A stretch of DNA of 64,000 nucleotides from Streptomyces candidus (GTDB lineage Bacteria > Actinomycetota > Actinomycetes > Streptomycetales > Streptomycetaceae): NCBI RefSeq assembly GCF_014207445.1, contig NZ_JACHEM010000008.1, positions 186,001 to 250,000 of the forward strand, read 5' to 3'. The position numbers and the translations under genes are program-made. Of the stretch, positions 19,096-28,734 are shown piece by piece (position 1 is the first letter of the stretch; each line of letters opens with the position of its first letter). Below the pieces are notes generated by a model. The model did no database searches, had not been told where the DNA came from, and saw nothing but the letters and a program-made list of their open reading frames with translations.

Positions 19096-19791
19096 ATGGC
19101 AAGTGTGCTCGTGGTCGAGGACGACCAGTTCGTACGCTCCGCCCTCATCCGGCACCTGACCGAGGCCTCCCACACCGTGCGGAGCGTCGGTACGGCCCTG
19201 GAGGCGTTGCGCGAGGTCGCCCATTTCCGCTTCGACGTGGTCATCCTGGACCTCGGTCTGCCCGACCTGGACGGGGCCGAAGCGCTCAAGATGCTGCGCT
19301 CGATCACCGACGTACCGGTGATCATCGCCACTGCCCGGGACGACGAGGCGGAGATCGTACGGCTGTTGAACGACGGCGCCGACGACTACCTGACGAAACC
19401 CTTCTCGGTGGAGCACCTGTCGGCCCGGATGGCCGCCGTCCTGCGCCGCTCGCGCGCCGCGGGGGCGGAGCCGCCCCCGCGCGTCCTGCGGGTCGGCGCC
19501 CTGGCCATCGACCCGCTGCGGCGCCAGGCCGAGCTGGACGGGAAGCGGCTGGACCTGACCCGGCGGGAGTTCGACCTGCTGGCCTTCCTCGCGGGACGGC
19601 CCGGTGTGGTGGTCCCGCGCAAGGAACTCCTCGCCGAGGTCTGGCAGCAGAGCTACGGCGACGACCAGACCATCGACGTGCATCTGTCCTGGCTCCGCCG
19701 CAAACTGGGCGAGACCGCCGCCCGTCCCCGCTACCTGCACACCCTGCGGGGTGTCGGGGTGAAGCTCGAACCTCCGGGGCCGCAGCAATGA
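19096..19791 (+). CDS. OmpR/PhoB-family response regulator
   Basis: A 231-residue regulator. The receiver domain (1–115) shows the acidic pocket VVEDDQF, the phosphorylation Asp in VVILDLGLPDLDG and Lys in DYLTKPFS. The winged-helix DNA-binding domain (about 130–225) ends in RRKLGETAARPRYLHTLRGVGVKL. The ATG at 19096 follows directly after a promoter-sized gap from the divergent membrane protein gene. The stop overlaps the ATG of the kinase gene by four bases (ATGA), so the two are co-translated. Confidence 0.93.
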   Translation: MASVLVVEDDQFVRSALIRHLTEASHTVRSVGTALEALREVAHFRFDVVILDLGLPDLDGAEALKMLRSITDVPVIIATARDDEAEIVRLLNDGADDYLTKPFSVEHLSARMAAVLRRSRAAGAEPPPRVLRVGALAIDPLRRQAELDGKRLDLTRREFDLLAFLAGRPGVVVPRKELLAEVWQQSYGDDQTIDVHLSWLRRKLGETAARPRYLHTLRGVGVKLEPPGPQQ

Positions 19792-21215
19792 GATGGGCCC
19801 TGGTCAAGGTCTGTCTGGCCGTCACGGCGATGGTCGTGGTGGCGTTCGCGGTGCCGCTCGGGCTGGTCATACGGGAGATGGCCGGCGACCGCGCCTTCTC
19901 GGGCGCGGAACGGCAGGCGGCGTCCATCGGACCCACGCTGTCCATCACCACCGACCGCGAACAGCTCCTGCGCGCGATGGCGATCACCGAGCCGGGCAGC
20001 AAGGGGTGGATGGCCATCCACATCCCGGGCACCGGCGGACAGGACGCCCAGGAGGTCGGCACCCGACGGGCCTCGCGCGCGGACGTGGAGGCCACCCGGC
20101 GGATCGGCCGCGCCTACACCGCGCAGGCGGCCGGCGGTTCCGTGATCCTCCAGCCCACCGCCCTGGGCAGCGGAGCCATCGCCATCGTCGAGGTCTTCGT
20201 CCCCGAGGAGGACGTCAGCAACGGCGTCGCGACGGCCTGGCTGGTGCTGGCGGGGGTCGGCCTGGCGCTGATCGTCGGATCCGTCGCGGTGGCCGACCGG
20301 CTGGGCGTACGGATGGTCCAGCCCGCCCAGCGGCTGGCGGGAGCCGCGCAGGACCTGGGGGACGGGAAGCTCGGGGTGCGGGTCGCCGAGGAGGGTCCGC
20401 CGGAGCTGAAGTCCGCGGCCGTCGCCTTCAACTCGATGGCCGACCAGGTCGTCCAACTGCTCGCCAACGAGAGGGAGCTGGCCGCGGACCTCTCCCACCG
20501 GCTGCGCACCCCGCTGACCGTGCTGCGGCTCAACGCCGCCTCGCTGGGGGAGGGGCCCGCCGCCGACCAGACCCGGGCGGCGGTCGAACAGCTGGAGCGC
20601 GAGGTCGACACCATCATCCGGACGGCGCGGGAGCAGCGCCCGCAGACCCAGCCGGCCACCGGGGCGGGCTGCGACGCGTCGGAGGTCATCCGGGAACGGA
20701 TGGAGTTCTGGTCGGCGCTCGCCGAGGACGAGGGGCGGGAGGTACGGCTCGCCGGAGTGGACCGGCCGGTCCGGATCCCGGTCGCGCGGCCCGAACTGGC
20801 GGCTGCTCTGGACGCGTTGCTGGGGAACGTCTTCCGGCACACCCCGGAGGGCACGCCCTTCTCCGTGGACGTGCACAACGGCGAGGACGCGGTGATCGTC
20901 CTCGTCTCCGACGCGGGTCCGGGCATCGCGGACCCGGAGGCGGCGATGGCACGCGGCAACAGTGGTGAGCGGACCGGCTCGACGGGGCTCGGCCTGGACA
21001 TCGTGCGGCGCGTCGCGGAGTCGACGGGCGGCGACGTGCGGATCGGCTACTCGGTGCTCGGCGGCACGGAGGTCCGGATCTGGCTGGCGCTGCACGGCGC
21101 TGGACGCTGGGAACGCCGCGGCCACCGGGTCGTACGCCGCCGCAAGGGCCGGCGGGACGCGGTCGCCCCCGGCGGCCCCCCGCGGCACCGGACCGCCCCG
21201 GGGGGCCCGGCCTGA
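19788..21215 (+). CDS. Sensor histidine kinase of the adjacent response regulator
   Basis: A 475-residue kinase: membrane segment 1 (about 5–25), an extracytoplasmic loop of about 125 residues, membrane segment 2 (about 150–170, WLVLAGVGLALIVGSVAV), HAMP, HisKA with the phospho-His in ELAADLSHRLRTPLTVLR, and HATPase with N box LLGNVFRHTPEG, G1 DAGPGI and G2 GSTGLGLDIVRRVAES. The C-terminal 40 residues are Arg/Pro-rich. Its signal is unknown. Confidence 0.92.
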   Translation: MRWALVKVCLAVTAMVVVAFAVPLGLVIREMAGDRAFSGAERQAASIGPTLSITTDREQLLRAMAITEPGSKGWMAIHIPGTGGQDAQEVGTRRASRADVEATRRIGRAYTAQAAGGSVILQPTALGSGAIAIVEVFVPEEDVSNGVATAWLVLAGVGLALIVGSVAVADRLGVRMVQPAQRLAGAAQDLGDGKLGVRVAEEGPPELKSAAVAFNSMADQVVQLLANERELAADLSHRLRTPLTVLRLNAASLGEGPAADQTRAAVEQLEREVDTIIRTAREQRPQTQPATGAGCDASEVIRERMEFWSALAEDEGREVRLAGVDRPVRIPVARPELAAALDALLGNVFRHTPEGTPFSVDVHNGEDAVIVLVSDAGPGIADPEAAMARGNSGERTGSTGLGLDIVRRVAESTGGDVRIGYSVLGGTEVRIWLALHGAGRWERRGHRVVRRRKGRRDAVAPGGPPRHRTAPGGPA

Positions 21216-21352
21216 CGCCGTGCCCCCGGCGCCCCGGTCCATAGGGATGCGGCCCGTGGGGTGTCCTGTTGACCGGCCGGAAAGCCACTTGACGGGCAGG
21301 CGTAAGAGATCTGCGTCACTGCGCCCGTATGCCGGCGACGTAGGGTCCCCGC

Positions 21353-22195
21353 ATGACCTCCACCGGCCACTGGCACCTCACCCGCACCTTCCCCAGCTCC
21401 GCAGGCGAAGTCCGCTGGGACCGCCTCGGGGATTCCGGGGCGCCGCCGGTCGTCCTGCTGCACGGCACGCCGTTCTCCTCGTACGTGTGGCGGGCCGTCG
21501 CCCGCACCCTCGCCGCCCGCGGCCACCAGGTGTACGTGTGGGACATGCCCGGCTACGGGCAGTCGGAGAAGCGCGAGGGGCAGGACGTCTCGCTCGGTGC
21601 GCAGGGGACGGTGTTCGCGGAACTCCTCGCGCACTGGGCGCCCAGGACCCCGCCCGCCGTCGTCGCCCACGACTTCGGCGGCACGACCGCACTGCGCGCC
21701 CACCTGCTGCACGGCGCCCGCTACCACCGGCTGGCCCTCGTGGACCCGGTCGCCCTCGCCCCGTGGGGGACGTCCTTCTTCCGGCTGGTCGGGCAGCACG
21801 CCGAGGTCTTCGAGCAGCTTCCCCCGCATCTGCACGCCGCCCTGGTGCGCGAGTACATCGGCACGGCGTCCGCACGCGGCCTGCACCCCGCCGTCGCGGA
21901 GGAACTCGCCGCGCCCTGGCTCGGCCCCGCCGGGCAGGGCGCCTTCTACCGGCAGATCGCCCAGTCCGACCAGAGGTGGACCGACGAGATCGAGGGACGG
22001 TACGGGGAACTCGACCTGCCCGTGCTCGTCTGCTGGGGCGAGGACGACACATGGATTCCGCTTGAGCGGGGGCGCGCGCTCACCGCCCGCATTCCGGGCG
22101 CCGCCTTCATTCCGATTCCGGGCGCGGGCCATCTCGTACAGGAAGACGCCCCGGCCGAACTGACCGGGGCACTCCTGGAATTCCTCGCGTCGTGA
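21353..22195 (+). CDS. Alpha/beta hydrolase with Asp nucleophile (haloalkane dehalogenase / epoxide hydrolase-like)
   Basis: A 280-residue hydrolase. The oxyanion block LLHGTPFSSYVWRAV, the nucleophile elbow VVAHDFGGTTALRA with Asp in place of Ser, the acid loop VLVCWGEDDTWIP and the His in GAGHLVQED are all in place. An Asp nucleophile points to haloalkane dehalogenase or epoxide hydrolase chemistry, not to an esterase. It is convergent with the SRPBCC gene (16-base gap). Substrate unknown. Confidence 0.85.
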   Translation: MTSTGHWHLTRTFPSSAGEVRWDRLGDSGAPPVVLLHGTPFSSYVWRAVARTLAARGHQVYVWDMPGYGQSEKREGQDVSLGAQGTVFAELLAHWAPRTPPAVVAHDFGGTTALRAHLLHGARYHRLALVDPVALAPWGTSFFRLVGQHAEVFEQLPPHLHAALVREYIGTASARGLHPAVAEELAAPWLGPAGQGAFYRQIAQSDQRWTDEIEGRYGELDLPVLVCWGEDDTWIPLERGRALTARIPGAAFIPIPGAGHLVQEDAPAELTGALLEFLAS

Positions 22196-22211
22196 CGCAC
22201 GGCGCCACGGC

Positions 22212-22649
22212 TCAGGGCGCGAGACGGTTCGCGGCGTTTTCCTCGACCAGGCGCTGGAACTGGCCCAGGTCGTAATTGGTCAGCGTCTTGTCGAGATTGG
22301 TGAGCGCCCCGAGGCGTTCCACGAATCCCTGCGGTTCGTACTCGATCTGCAGTGCGACCCGGCTGGTGGTGTCGCTCAGCCGGTGGAACGTCACGACCCC
22401 GGCGTGGCGCACCCCGGCCGTCGTCCTCCACGCGATGCGTTCCTCCGCCATGACTTCGGTGAGTTCGGCGGTGAAGGCCTTGTCCGCGCCCGGCAGCGAC
22501 AGCCACCAGGTGAAGGTGCGCTCGTCGACCGGGTCCACCCGCTGTACGTGCGAGAGGAAGGTCGGCCACTTCGTGACGTCGCTCCACAGTGCCCAGCTGT
22601 CCGCCACCGGGGCATTGACGTCAATGGTCTCGACGATCGAAGACGACAT
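22212..22649 (-). CDS. SRPBCC (START-like) family protein
   Basis: A 145-residue protein. The N-terminus (SSSIVETIDVNAPVADSWAL) and pattern WSDVTKWPTFLSHVQRVDPV are standard for the polyketide cyclase/dehydrase and lipid-transport group of SRPBCC proteins, which bind hydrophobic ligands in a deep cavity. No polyketide genes are nearby, so it is more likely a general ligand-binding or stress protein. Convergent with the hydrolase gene. Confidence 0.85.
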   Translation of the reverse strand: MSSSIVETIDVNAPVADSWALWSDVTKWPTFLSHVQRVDPVDERTFTWWLSLPGADKAFTAELTEVMAEERIAWRTTAGVRHAGVVTFHRLSDTTSRVALQIEYEPQGFVERLGALTNLDKTLTNYDLGQFQRLVEENAANRLAP

Positions 22650-22841
22650 GGTGCGGATCCTCCTTGCGGCCTCGTGCGGCCTTGTCCGGCGGATGGCGTG
22701 TTCCGCGCGTTGCTGTCGTGGGGCCGCCTACCCGAAACCCCCTCGGCAATTACCTGCGCGTAATCCGAATGACCCGGGGCAGACGTGACTGTGTCGTACA
22801 CCGGAAGTCCATGAACATCCATGTATGCGGAGGGATTTGAC

Positions 22842-23729
22842 GTGTTGCGTTTAAAGAGCGGTCTTCGTGTTGCTGCCGTCGGCGTTGCCGGAGTGCTCGC
22901 CTGTACGACGCTGACCGCCTGCGGAAGCGATAGCGGAAACAAGGACGGCGGCACGGCGGACAAGACCCCGGCGGCGGGAGCGGCGAACACGCCGGCACCC
23001 GAGGGTGACGACGGTGCGGCGGCCGTGCGCAACGTCAACCAGAAGACCACCGAGGCGAAGACCGCCCGGATGGTGCTCCGCACCCAATCCACCGCCGACG
23101 GCAAGTCCGCCGCCGTGGACGGCGAGGGAGTCATCGACCTCGCCGGCGGCAACAGCGTCATGAACCTGTCCGCCGAGGGCGAGAAGATGGAACAGCGCAT
23201 CGTCGACCAGGTGCTGTACCAGAAGCTCCCGCCCAAGCAGCGCTCCGGCGTCCCCGGTAACAAGCCCTGGGTCAAGATCGACCTCAAGAAGGCCGCGCAG
23301 CAGCAGGGCGGCAACGCCCAGGCGGCCAACCCCGCCGACAACACGGCCTACCTCAAGGGCATCAACGACAAGGACGTCAAGAAGCTCGGCGAGGAGCAGG
23401 TCGGCGGGGACGACACCACCCGCTACCGGGTGACCGTCGACGTCGCCAAGCTCGCCAACGGCGAGCAGCTCAAGAAGCAGCTCGGCCCGACGATGCCCAT
23501 GGACATCTGGCTCGACGACGACGGCCGGCTGCGCCGCCAGCAGGTCGACATGACGATCTCCGCCCCTCAGGGCACCGGCGCGGACTCCAGCACCCCGAAG
23601 AAGGTCAAGGTCCGTACGGTCTTCGAGCTGTCCGACTTCGGCACGGAGGTCGACGCGAAGGCCCCGCCGGCCGCCGAGACCGCCGACATGACGGGCAAGA
23701 CGGGCCGGGGGGCCAATACGAAGGCCTGA
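22842..23729 (+). CDS. Secreted lipoprotein (LppX/LprAFG-like) with a TTA codon
   Basis: A 295-residue lipoprotein. The GTG at 22842 has GCGGAGGG 7 bases upstream. The signal peptide MLRLKSGLRVAAVGVAGVL leads to the lipobox LTAC (Cys27), then a Gly/Ala/Pro linker and a domain with MVLRTQSTADGKSAAVDGEG, KMEQRIVDQVLYQKLP and a C-terminal MPMDIWLDDDGRLRRQQVDM, as in the LppX_LprAFG family of lipid-binding lipoproteins. Codon 4 is TTA (22851–22853), a rare Leu codon in Streptomyces that needs the bldA tRNA; there is no downstream alternative start that keeps the signal peptide. Cell-surface location inferred. Confidence 0.87.
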   Translation: MLRLKSGLRVAAVGVAGVLACTTLTACGSDSGNKDGGTADKTPAAGAANTPAPEGDDGAAAVRNVNQKTTEAKTARMVLRTQSTADGKSAAVDGEGVIDLAGGNSVMNLSAEGEKMEQRIVDQVLYQKLPPKQRSGVPGNKPWVKIDLKKAAQQQGGNAQAANPADNTAYLKGINDKDVKKLGEEQVGGDDTTRYRVTVDVAKLANGEQLKKQLGPTMPMDIWLDDDGRLRRQQVDMTISAPQGTGADSSTPKKVKVRTVFELSDFGTEVDAKAPPAAETADMTGKTGRGANTKA

Positions 23730-23762
23730 CGTCCCGACGAGGGGACGGGGGAGTACGGAGGT

Positions 23763-25187
23763 TCAGGCCGGCAGGCCGGGCAGCGCGCCCGTGCCGGCCA
23801 CCTCCGCATACCACCGGGCACTCGACTTCGGTGTGCGGGTCTGCGTCTCGAAGTCGACGTACACCGCACCGAACCGCTTGCCGTACCCGTACGCCCACTC
23901 GAAGTTGTCCAGCAGCGACCACAGGAAGTAGCCGCGCACGTCGGCCCCCACCTGGACCGCCCGCTGCACGGCATCGAGGTGGGCGTGCAGGTAGGCGATC
24001 CGCTCCGGGTCGTGGACCGTACCGTCGGCGCCCGGCTTGTCGTCGTACGCGGCCCCGTTCTCGGTGACGTACAGGGCGGCGCCGGGGGCCTCCCGCCCGT
24101 ACCTGACGAGGAGTTCGTACAGTCCGGACGGGTCGACGGACCAGCCCATCTCGGTGCGTTCGCCCGGGGGCTGGTGGAAGGCCACCGCGTCCGCCCCCGG
24201 CCAGGGGGAGTGTGCGCTGGCGCCGTGCCCGTCCGTGCGCGGGGCGTCCGGCTCCGTGGTGTGCGAGACGACGGCCGGGGTGTAGTAGTTGATGCCCAGG
24301 AAGTCGAGCCGCTGGTGGGCGAGCGCCTCGTCACCGCTCTCGACGAACGACCAGTCGGTGAGCGCCGCGGTGTCGGCGAGCAGGTCCGCCGGGTAGCCGC
24401 CGTGCAGCAGCGGCCCGCTGAACACCCGGTTGGCGAGCGCGTCGATGCGCCGCGCGGCGTCCACGTCCTCGGCGGACGGGGTCAGCGGGCGCACCACGCT
24501 CGGGTTGAGGCTGATGCCGATCCGGGCCCTGGCGGGCAGCGCCGACCGCAGCGCCTGCGTACCCAGACCGTGCGCCAGGTTGAGGTGGTGGGCGGCGCGC
24601 AGGGCGGCCACCGGGTCCGTGCGGCCCGGGGCGTGCACCCCCGACCCGTACCCCAGGAAGGCGCTGCACCAGGGCTCGTTGAAGGTCGTCCACATCTCGA
24701 CGCGGTCGCCGAGCGCCTCGGCGACGATGCCCGCATACTCGGCGAACCGGTACGCGGTGTCCCGCTCCGGCCAGCCGCCCGCGTCCTCCAGCTCCTGCGG
24801 GAGGTCCCAGTGGTAGAGGGTCAGCGACGGCGTGATGCCCTTCGCCAGGAGGTCGTCGACGAGGCCGCGGTAGAAGTCCAGGCCGCGCTGCACGGCCGGA
24901 CCCCGGCCGGTCGGCTGCACCCGCGACCAGGACACCGAGAAGCGGTACGCGTTCAGGTTCAGGTCCGCCATCAGCCGCACGTCGTCGGCGCGGCGGTGGT
25001 AGTGGTCGCAGGCCACGTCGCCGGTGTCGCCGTTCTCGACACGGCCCGGCGTGTGGCTGAAGGTGTCCCAGATGGACGGCGTACGGCCGTCCTCGGCGGT
25101 CGCGCCCTCGATCTGGTAGGCGGCGGTCGCGGAGCCCCAGAGGAATCCGGGCGGAAAGCTGCCGGAGGACGAAGTGGCGGAAGGCAT
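23763..25187 (-). CDS. bglC: GH1 beta-glucosidase
   Basis: A 474-residue family GH1 enzyme. The start [18 protein letters not shown], the acid/base motif TTFNEPW and the nucleophile motif [11 protein letters not shown] are all present. No signal peptide, so it is intracellular and splits cellobiose and cello-oligosaccharides after uptake. It closes the ceb operon (cebE–cebF–cebG–bglC), 89 bases after cebG. The symbol rests on this context. Confidence 0.93.
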   Translation of the reverse strand: MPSATSSSGSFPPGFLWGSATAAYQIEGATAEDGRTPSIWDTFSHTPGRVENGDTGDVACDHYHRRADDVRLMADLNLNAYRFSVSWSRVQPTGRGPAVQRGLDFYRGLVDDLLAKGITPSLTLYHWDLPQELEDAGGWPERDTAYRFAEYAGIVAEALGDRVEMWTTFNEPWCSAFLGYGSGVHAPGRTDPVAALRAAHHLNLAHGLGTQALRSALPARARIGISLNPSVVRPLTPSAEDVDAARRIDALANRVFSGPLLHGGYPADLLADTAALTDWSFVESGDEALAHQRLDFLGINYYTPAVVSHTTEPDAPRTDGHGASAHSPWPGADAVAFHQPPGERTEMGWSVDPSGLYELLVRYGREAPGAALYVTENGAAYDDKPGADGTVHDPERIAYLHAHLDAVQRAVQVGADVRGYFLWSLLDNFEWAYGYGKRFGAVYVDFETQTRTPKSSARWYAEVAGTGALPGLPA

Positions 25188-25276
25188 GGATCAACTCCGT
25201 ATGAAGGATCGGTTGTTGGGCGGGGAGGAGGCAGGGGCGGGGCCGGTGGAAGGCCCGGCCCCGGACCGCGGAGGGC

Positions 25277-26182
25277 TCAGCCCTTGACCGCGCCCTGCAT
25301 GATGCCGCCGACGATCTGCTTGCCGAAGAGCACGAAGGCGATCAGCAGCGGCAGCGTGCCCAGCAGCGCGCCCGCCATGATCACGGACTGGTCGGGGATG
25401 AATCCCCGGCCGAGCCCGGTCAGCGCCACCTGCACGGTCGGACTGCCGTTCTGGGTGAGGGCGATGATCGGCCAGAAGAAGTCGTTCCAGGCCATCACGA
25501 AGGTCAGCATCCCGAGGACCGCCATCGCCGGCCGGGCCGCCGGGAAGACGATGTGCCACATCACCCGGATACTGCTCGCCCCGTCCATCCGCGCCGCCTC
25601 GATCAGCTCGATCGGCAGGGCCTCCATCAGGTACTGCCGCATGAAGAACACCCCGAAGGCGCTCACCAGCGTCGGCAGGATCACGGACTGCAGCTGATCG
25701 GTCCACTGGAGCTTGGCGACCATCATGTACAGCGGCACCACGCTCAGCTGCGGCGGCACCATCATCGTGCCGATCACCAGCAGGAGCAGCAGGTTCTTGA
25801 AGCGGAACCGCAGCTTGGCGAAGGCGAACCCGGCGAAGGTCGAGAAGAGCACCGTGCCCGCCGCGACCGAGCCCGCCACCACCGCGGTGTTGAGCAGCGC
25901 CGTCCCCATGTTGGCGTCGGTCCACGCGATTTCGAGGTTCTTGAACAGGTTCCCGCCGAACCAGAACGGCGGCGGGGTCTGCGCGAGCCGGGTGTTGTTG
26001 CGGGACGCGGCGATCGCCGTCCACACCAGCGGGAAGAGCGAACCGACCGTGAAGACGATCAGGATCGCGTACGTCAGTTTCCCGGCGTGCCGCTGCCGGC
26101 CCGCCTTGCGCACCCCCCGGGTACGTTCCGGCTTGAGGTCCCGCGGTGCCCGCACCTCGTCTCGTACGGCCGTCGTGCTCAT
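25277..26182 (-). CDS. cebG: Cellobiose ABC transporter permease CebG
   Basis: A 301-residue MalG-type permease with six membrane segments and the EAA loop near ELIEAARMDGASSIRVMWHIV. The first 35 residues are a cytoplasmic basic extension. The ATG at 26182 overlaps the stop of cebF by four bases (ATGA). With CebE and CebF it imports cellobiose and cellotriose; the ATPase (MsiK, shared by several sugar systems) is encoded elsewhere (family knowledge). Confidence 0.92.
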   Translation of the reverse strand: MSTTAVRDEVRAPRDLKPERTRGVRKAGRQRHAGKLTYAILIVFTVGSLFPLVWTAIAASRNNTRLAQTPPPFWFGGNLFKNLEIAWTDANMGTALLNTAVVAGSVAAGTVLFSTFAGFAFAKLRFRFKNLLLLLVIGTMMVPPQLSVVPLYMMVAKLQWTDQLQSVILPTLVSAFGVFFMRQYLMEALPIELIEAARMDGASSIRVMWHIVFPAARPAMAVLGMLTFVMAWNDFFWPIIALTQNGSPTVQVALTGLGRGFIPDQSVIMAGALLGTLPLLIAFVLFGKQIVGGIMQGAVKG

Positions 26183-27210
26183 GACCGGGACCCCTTCTCG
26201 CTCTTGGTCAGCCGTCGCGAGATCAGCCAGTTGACCAGCCCGATCAGCACCAGGATCAGGAACATCGTCCAGGCGATGGCCGAGGCCCGCCCCAGGTGCA
26301 GGTTCACCCACCCCTGCTCGTACAGATACAGCCCCAGCGTCTGGAACTGGTGGTCGGAGCCGCCGGTGGCACCCGCGCTGCCGCTGAACAGCAGCGGCTC
26401 ACCGAAGAGCTGCGTCGCGCCGATCGTGGAGACGACCACCGTGAACAGGATCGTGGGCCGCAGCGACGGGACCGTCACGTGCCGGAACTGCTGCCAGCGC
26501 GACGCCCCGTCCAGCTCCGCCGACTCGTACAGGTCGGGGGAGATGGCCTGCATGGCTGCCAGGTAGATCAGCGCGTTGTAACCCGTCCAGCGCCAGATGA
26601 CGATCGTGGAGACGGCGAACTGCGAGGTCAAGGTGCCGTTCTGCCAGTCGACCGGGTCGACGCCGAGCATCCCCAGCGCCCAGTTGAACATTCCGTAGTC
26701 GCGCCCGAAGAGCAGCACGAAGACCAGGGTGGCCGCCGCCACGGACGTGGCGTACGGGGTGAGGACGGCGACCCGGAAGAACGACGAGCCGCGCAGCTTG
26801 TAGTGCAGCAGATGGGCGATGCCCAGGGCGATCACCAACTGCGGAACGGTGGACAGGATGCCGATGGTGACGGTGTTGCGCAGCGCGTTCCAGAAGAACT
26901 CGTCGCTCATCAGCCGGCTGAAGTTGCGCAACCCCACCCAGTTCATGTCGGTCGGCGCGGTCAGCTCCACCTGGTGGAGGGACGCCCAGCCGGTGTACAG
27001 GAGCGGGAAGAGACCGAAGGCGACGAAGAACACGAAGAACGGCGCGACATAGGCGTACGGGCTGAACTTCGTGTCCCAGCGGTAACGGCGGCTGCGCCAC
27101 GCGCTCGGCCTGCGGGCCGGCTCGGCGCCGGGCCCGGCGGTCCCGCCCTCCGCCCCCTCGACGGAGGGGGAGGGCGGGACCTTGACGGACTGACTGCTCG
27201 GGCTGCTCAT
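26179..27210 (-). CDS. cebF: Cellobiose ABC transporter permease CebF
   Basis: A 343-residue MalF-type permease. The first 45 residues are Pro/Ser/Gly-rich and cytoplasmic; the first membrane segment is YVAPFFVFFVAFGLFPLLYT and the EAA-loop region is LYESAELDGASRWQQFRHVT. Placed 13 bases after cebE and overlapping cebG. Confidence 0.92.
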   Translation of the reverse strand: MSSPSSQSVKVPPSPSVEGAEGGTAGPGAEPARRPSAWRSRRYRWDTKFSPYAYVAPFFVFFVAFGLFPLLYTGWASLHQVELTAPTDMNWVGLRNFSRLMSDEFFWNALRNTVTIGILSTVPQLVIALGIAHLLHYKLRGSSFFRVAVLTPYATSVAAATLVFVLLFGRDYGMFNWALGMLGVDPVDWQNGTLTSQFAVSTIVIWRWTGYNALIYLAAMQAISPDLYESAELDGASRWQQFRHVTVPSLRPTILFTVVVSTIGATQLFGEPLLFSGSAGATGGSDHQFQTLGLYLYEQGWVNLHLGRASAIAWTMFLILVLIGLVNWLISRRLTKSEKGSRS

Positions 27211-27223
27211 CAGAGGTGTCCGC

Positions 27224-28567
27224 TCACTGGTCGAGTGCGTTGTCGATCGCCTTCACCGCCGCGTTCCAGCCCTCCTCGGAGGAGCGGCCCTTCTGGTCGA
27301 CCTGCAGCATCCCGATGTCCGCGAGGTTCTGCGCGATGACGAGGTCCTTCGGGCCGATGATCTGGACCGGAACCCCCTTCGCGGCCTGCGAGAAGATCGT
27401 CCCGATGGGCGCGTTGTTGAAGTACTCGTGCTTGGCCCCGGCCACCTCGGGCAGCGAGTAGGCGGCCTGGGCGCTCGGGAAGCTGCCGCGCTTGGCGAAG
27501 AGCTTCGCCTGCTGCGCCGGAGCGGTCAGCCAGGCGGCCAGCTTCGCCGCGGCCTCCTTGTTCTTGCCCGCCTCGGGCACGGTCAGGAACGCCCCGCCCC
27601 AGTTGCTGGGCTTCGGCGCGGCGGCCACGTCCCACTTGCCCTTGCCCGCGTCACCGGCCTTGTCCTGGATGTAGCCGAGCATCCACGGCGGACAGGACAC
27701 GGTCGCGAACTGACCGTTGGCGAAGCCCTGGTCCCAGCCCTTCTGGAACTGCTGGTGCTTGGCCGTCAGCCCGGCCGCCGCCGACTCCGCGGCGATGTCC
27801 CAGGCCTCCTTCACCGCTGGGTTCGACTTGTAGATGACCTTGCCGTCGGTGTCGTAGTACCGCTTCTCGTCTCCGCCGGTGACCGCGGCCATCAGCCCGG
27901 ACGCCGAATCGAGGAACTTGGTGTCCCCGGGTGCCTTCGCCTTGTACTGCTTGCCGACCTCCAGGTACTTGCGCCAGTCGCCGGCCCACAGCTTGCCGAC
28001 CGCCTCGCGGTCCGTGGGCAGCCCGGCCTTCTGGAAGAGGTCCTTGCGGTAGCAGATGCCCATCGGCCCGACGTCCGTGCCGAGGCCGACGGTCTTGCCG
28101 TCCTTGCTCGTGCCCTGCGCCCACTTCCACGGCAGGAACGCGTCCTTCTGCACCCCCTCGGCCTTCCCCAGGTCCATCAGCCGGGCCGACTGGGTGGCCG
28201 TGATCTCGGCGATGTTGTTCACCTCGACGGCCTGGATGTCGGACAGGCCGCTACCGCTGGTCAGGTGATTCAGCAGCTGAGGATAATAGTTCTCGTTGCG
28301 TTCGATCGAGTTCTGCTCGATGACGACATCCGGGTTGGCCTTCATGTAGTCGTCGTACAGTCCGGCCTCCTTCAGGCCGAAGGCGCCGAAGACGCCGATC
28401 CGGAGAACGGTCTTCCCCTTCTTGTCCGCGTCCGTCTTGTCCGTCCCAGGACTGCTGCTGCCGGCCGGTGCGTCGTCCGAGGCACAGCCCGAGAGAACGG
28501 CACCGCCCAGCAGAGCGGCAGCGGTGGACAGAGCGATTGCGGTCTTGCGTACTGCGAAGATCTGCAT
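27224..28567 (-). CDS. cebE: Cellobiose-binding lipoprotein CebE
   Basis: A 447-residue family 1 extracellular solute-binding lipoprotein. The signal peptide MQIFAVRKTAIALSTAAALL ends in the lipobox LSGC near residue 28, followed by a Ser/Pro/Asp linker. The body has typical binding-protein blocks (LNHLTSGSGLSDIQAVEVN, GTDVGPMGICYRKDLFQKAGLP, GSFPSAQAAY). First gene of the operon; its start is 36 bases downstream of the CebR operator. Confidence 0.93.
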   Translation of the reverse strand: MQIFAVRKTAIALSTAAALLGGAVLSGCASDDAPAGSSSPGTDKTDADKKGKTVLRIGVFGAFGLKEAGLYDDYMKANPDVVIEQNSIERNENYYPQLLNHLTSGSGLSDIQAVEVNNIAEITATQSARLMDLGKAEGVQKDAFLPWKWAQGTSKDGKTVGLGTDVGPMGICYRKDLFQKAGLPTDREAVGKLWAGDWRKYLEVGKQYKAKAPGDTKFLDSASGLMAAVTGGDEKRYYDTDGKVIYKSNPAVKEAWDIAAESAAAGLTAKHQQFQKGWDQGFANGQFATVSCPPWMLGYIQDKAGDAGKGKWDVAAAPKPSNWGGAFLTVPEAGKNKEAAAKLAAWLTAPAQQAKLFAKRGSFPSAQAAYSLPEVAGAKHEYFNNAPIGTIFSQAAKGVPVQIIGPKDLVIAQNLADIGMLQVDQKGRSSEEGWNAAVKAIDNALDQ

Positions 28568-28602
28568 AGCGGCTCTCCTGAAGCCCGATGGGTCAGGTAC
28601 GG

Positions 28603-28616
28603 TGGGAGCGCTCCCA
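28603..28616. promoter_or_regulatory. CebR operator
   Basis: A perfect 14-bp palindrome, TGGGAGCGCTCCCA, in the gap between cebE and the LacI-type regulator. It equals the CebR box described for streptomycetes (family knowledge). From this place one site can repress the ceb operon and possibly the regulator itself; cello-oligosaccharides would release it. Confidence 0.93.
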
Positions 28617-28734
28617 CGAGTGATGTGTTGAAGGTTCGCGGCTCGCCGCTGGGGTGTCAAGGCACTGGACGGCGAGACTTGGCGTCACAAGCGTGATTAC
28701 GTACGCGCGGACGCGCTGGGAGGAGTCGATTCAA

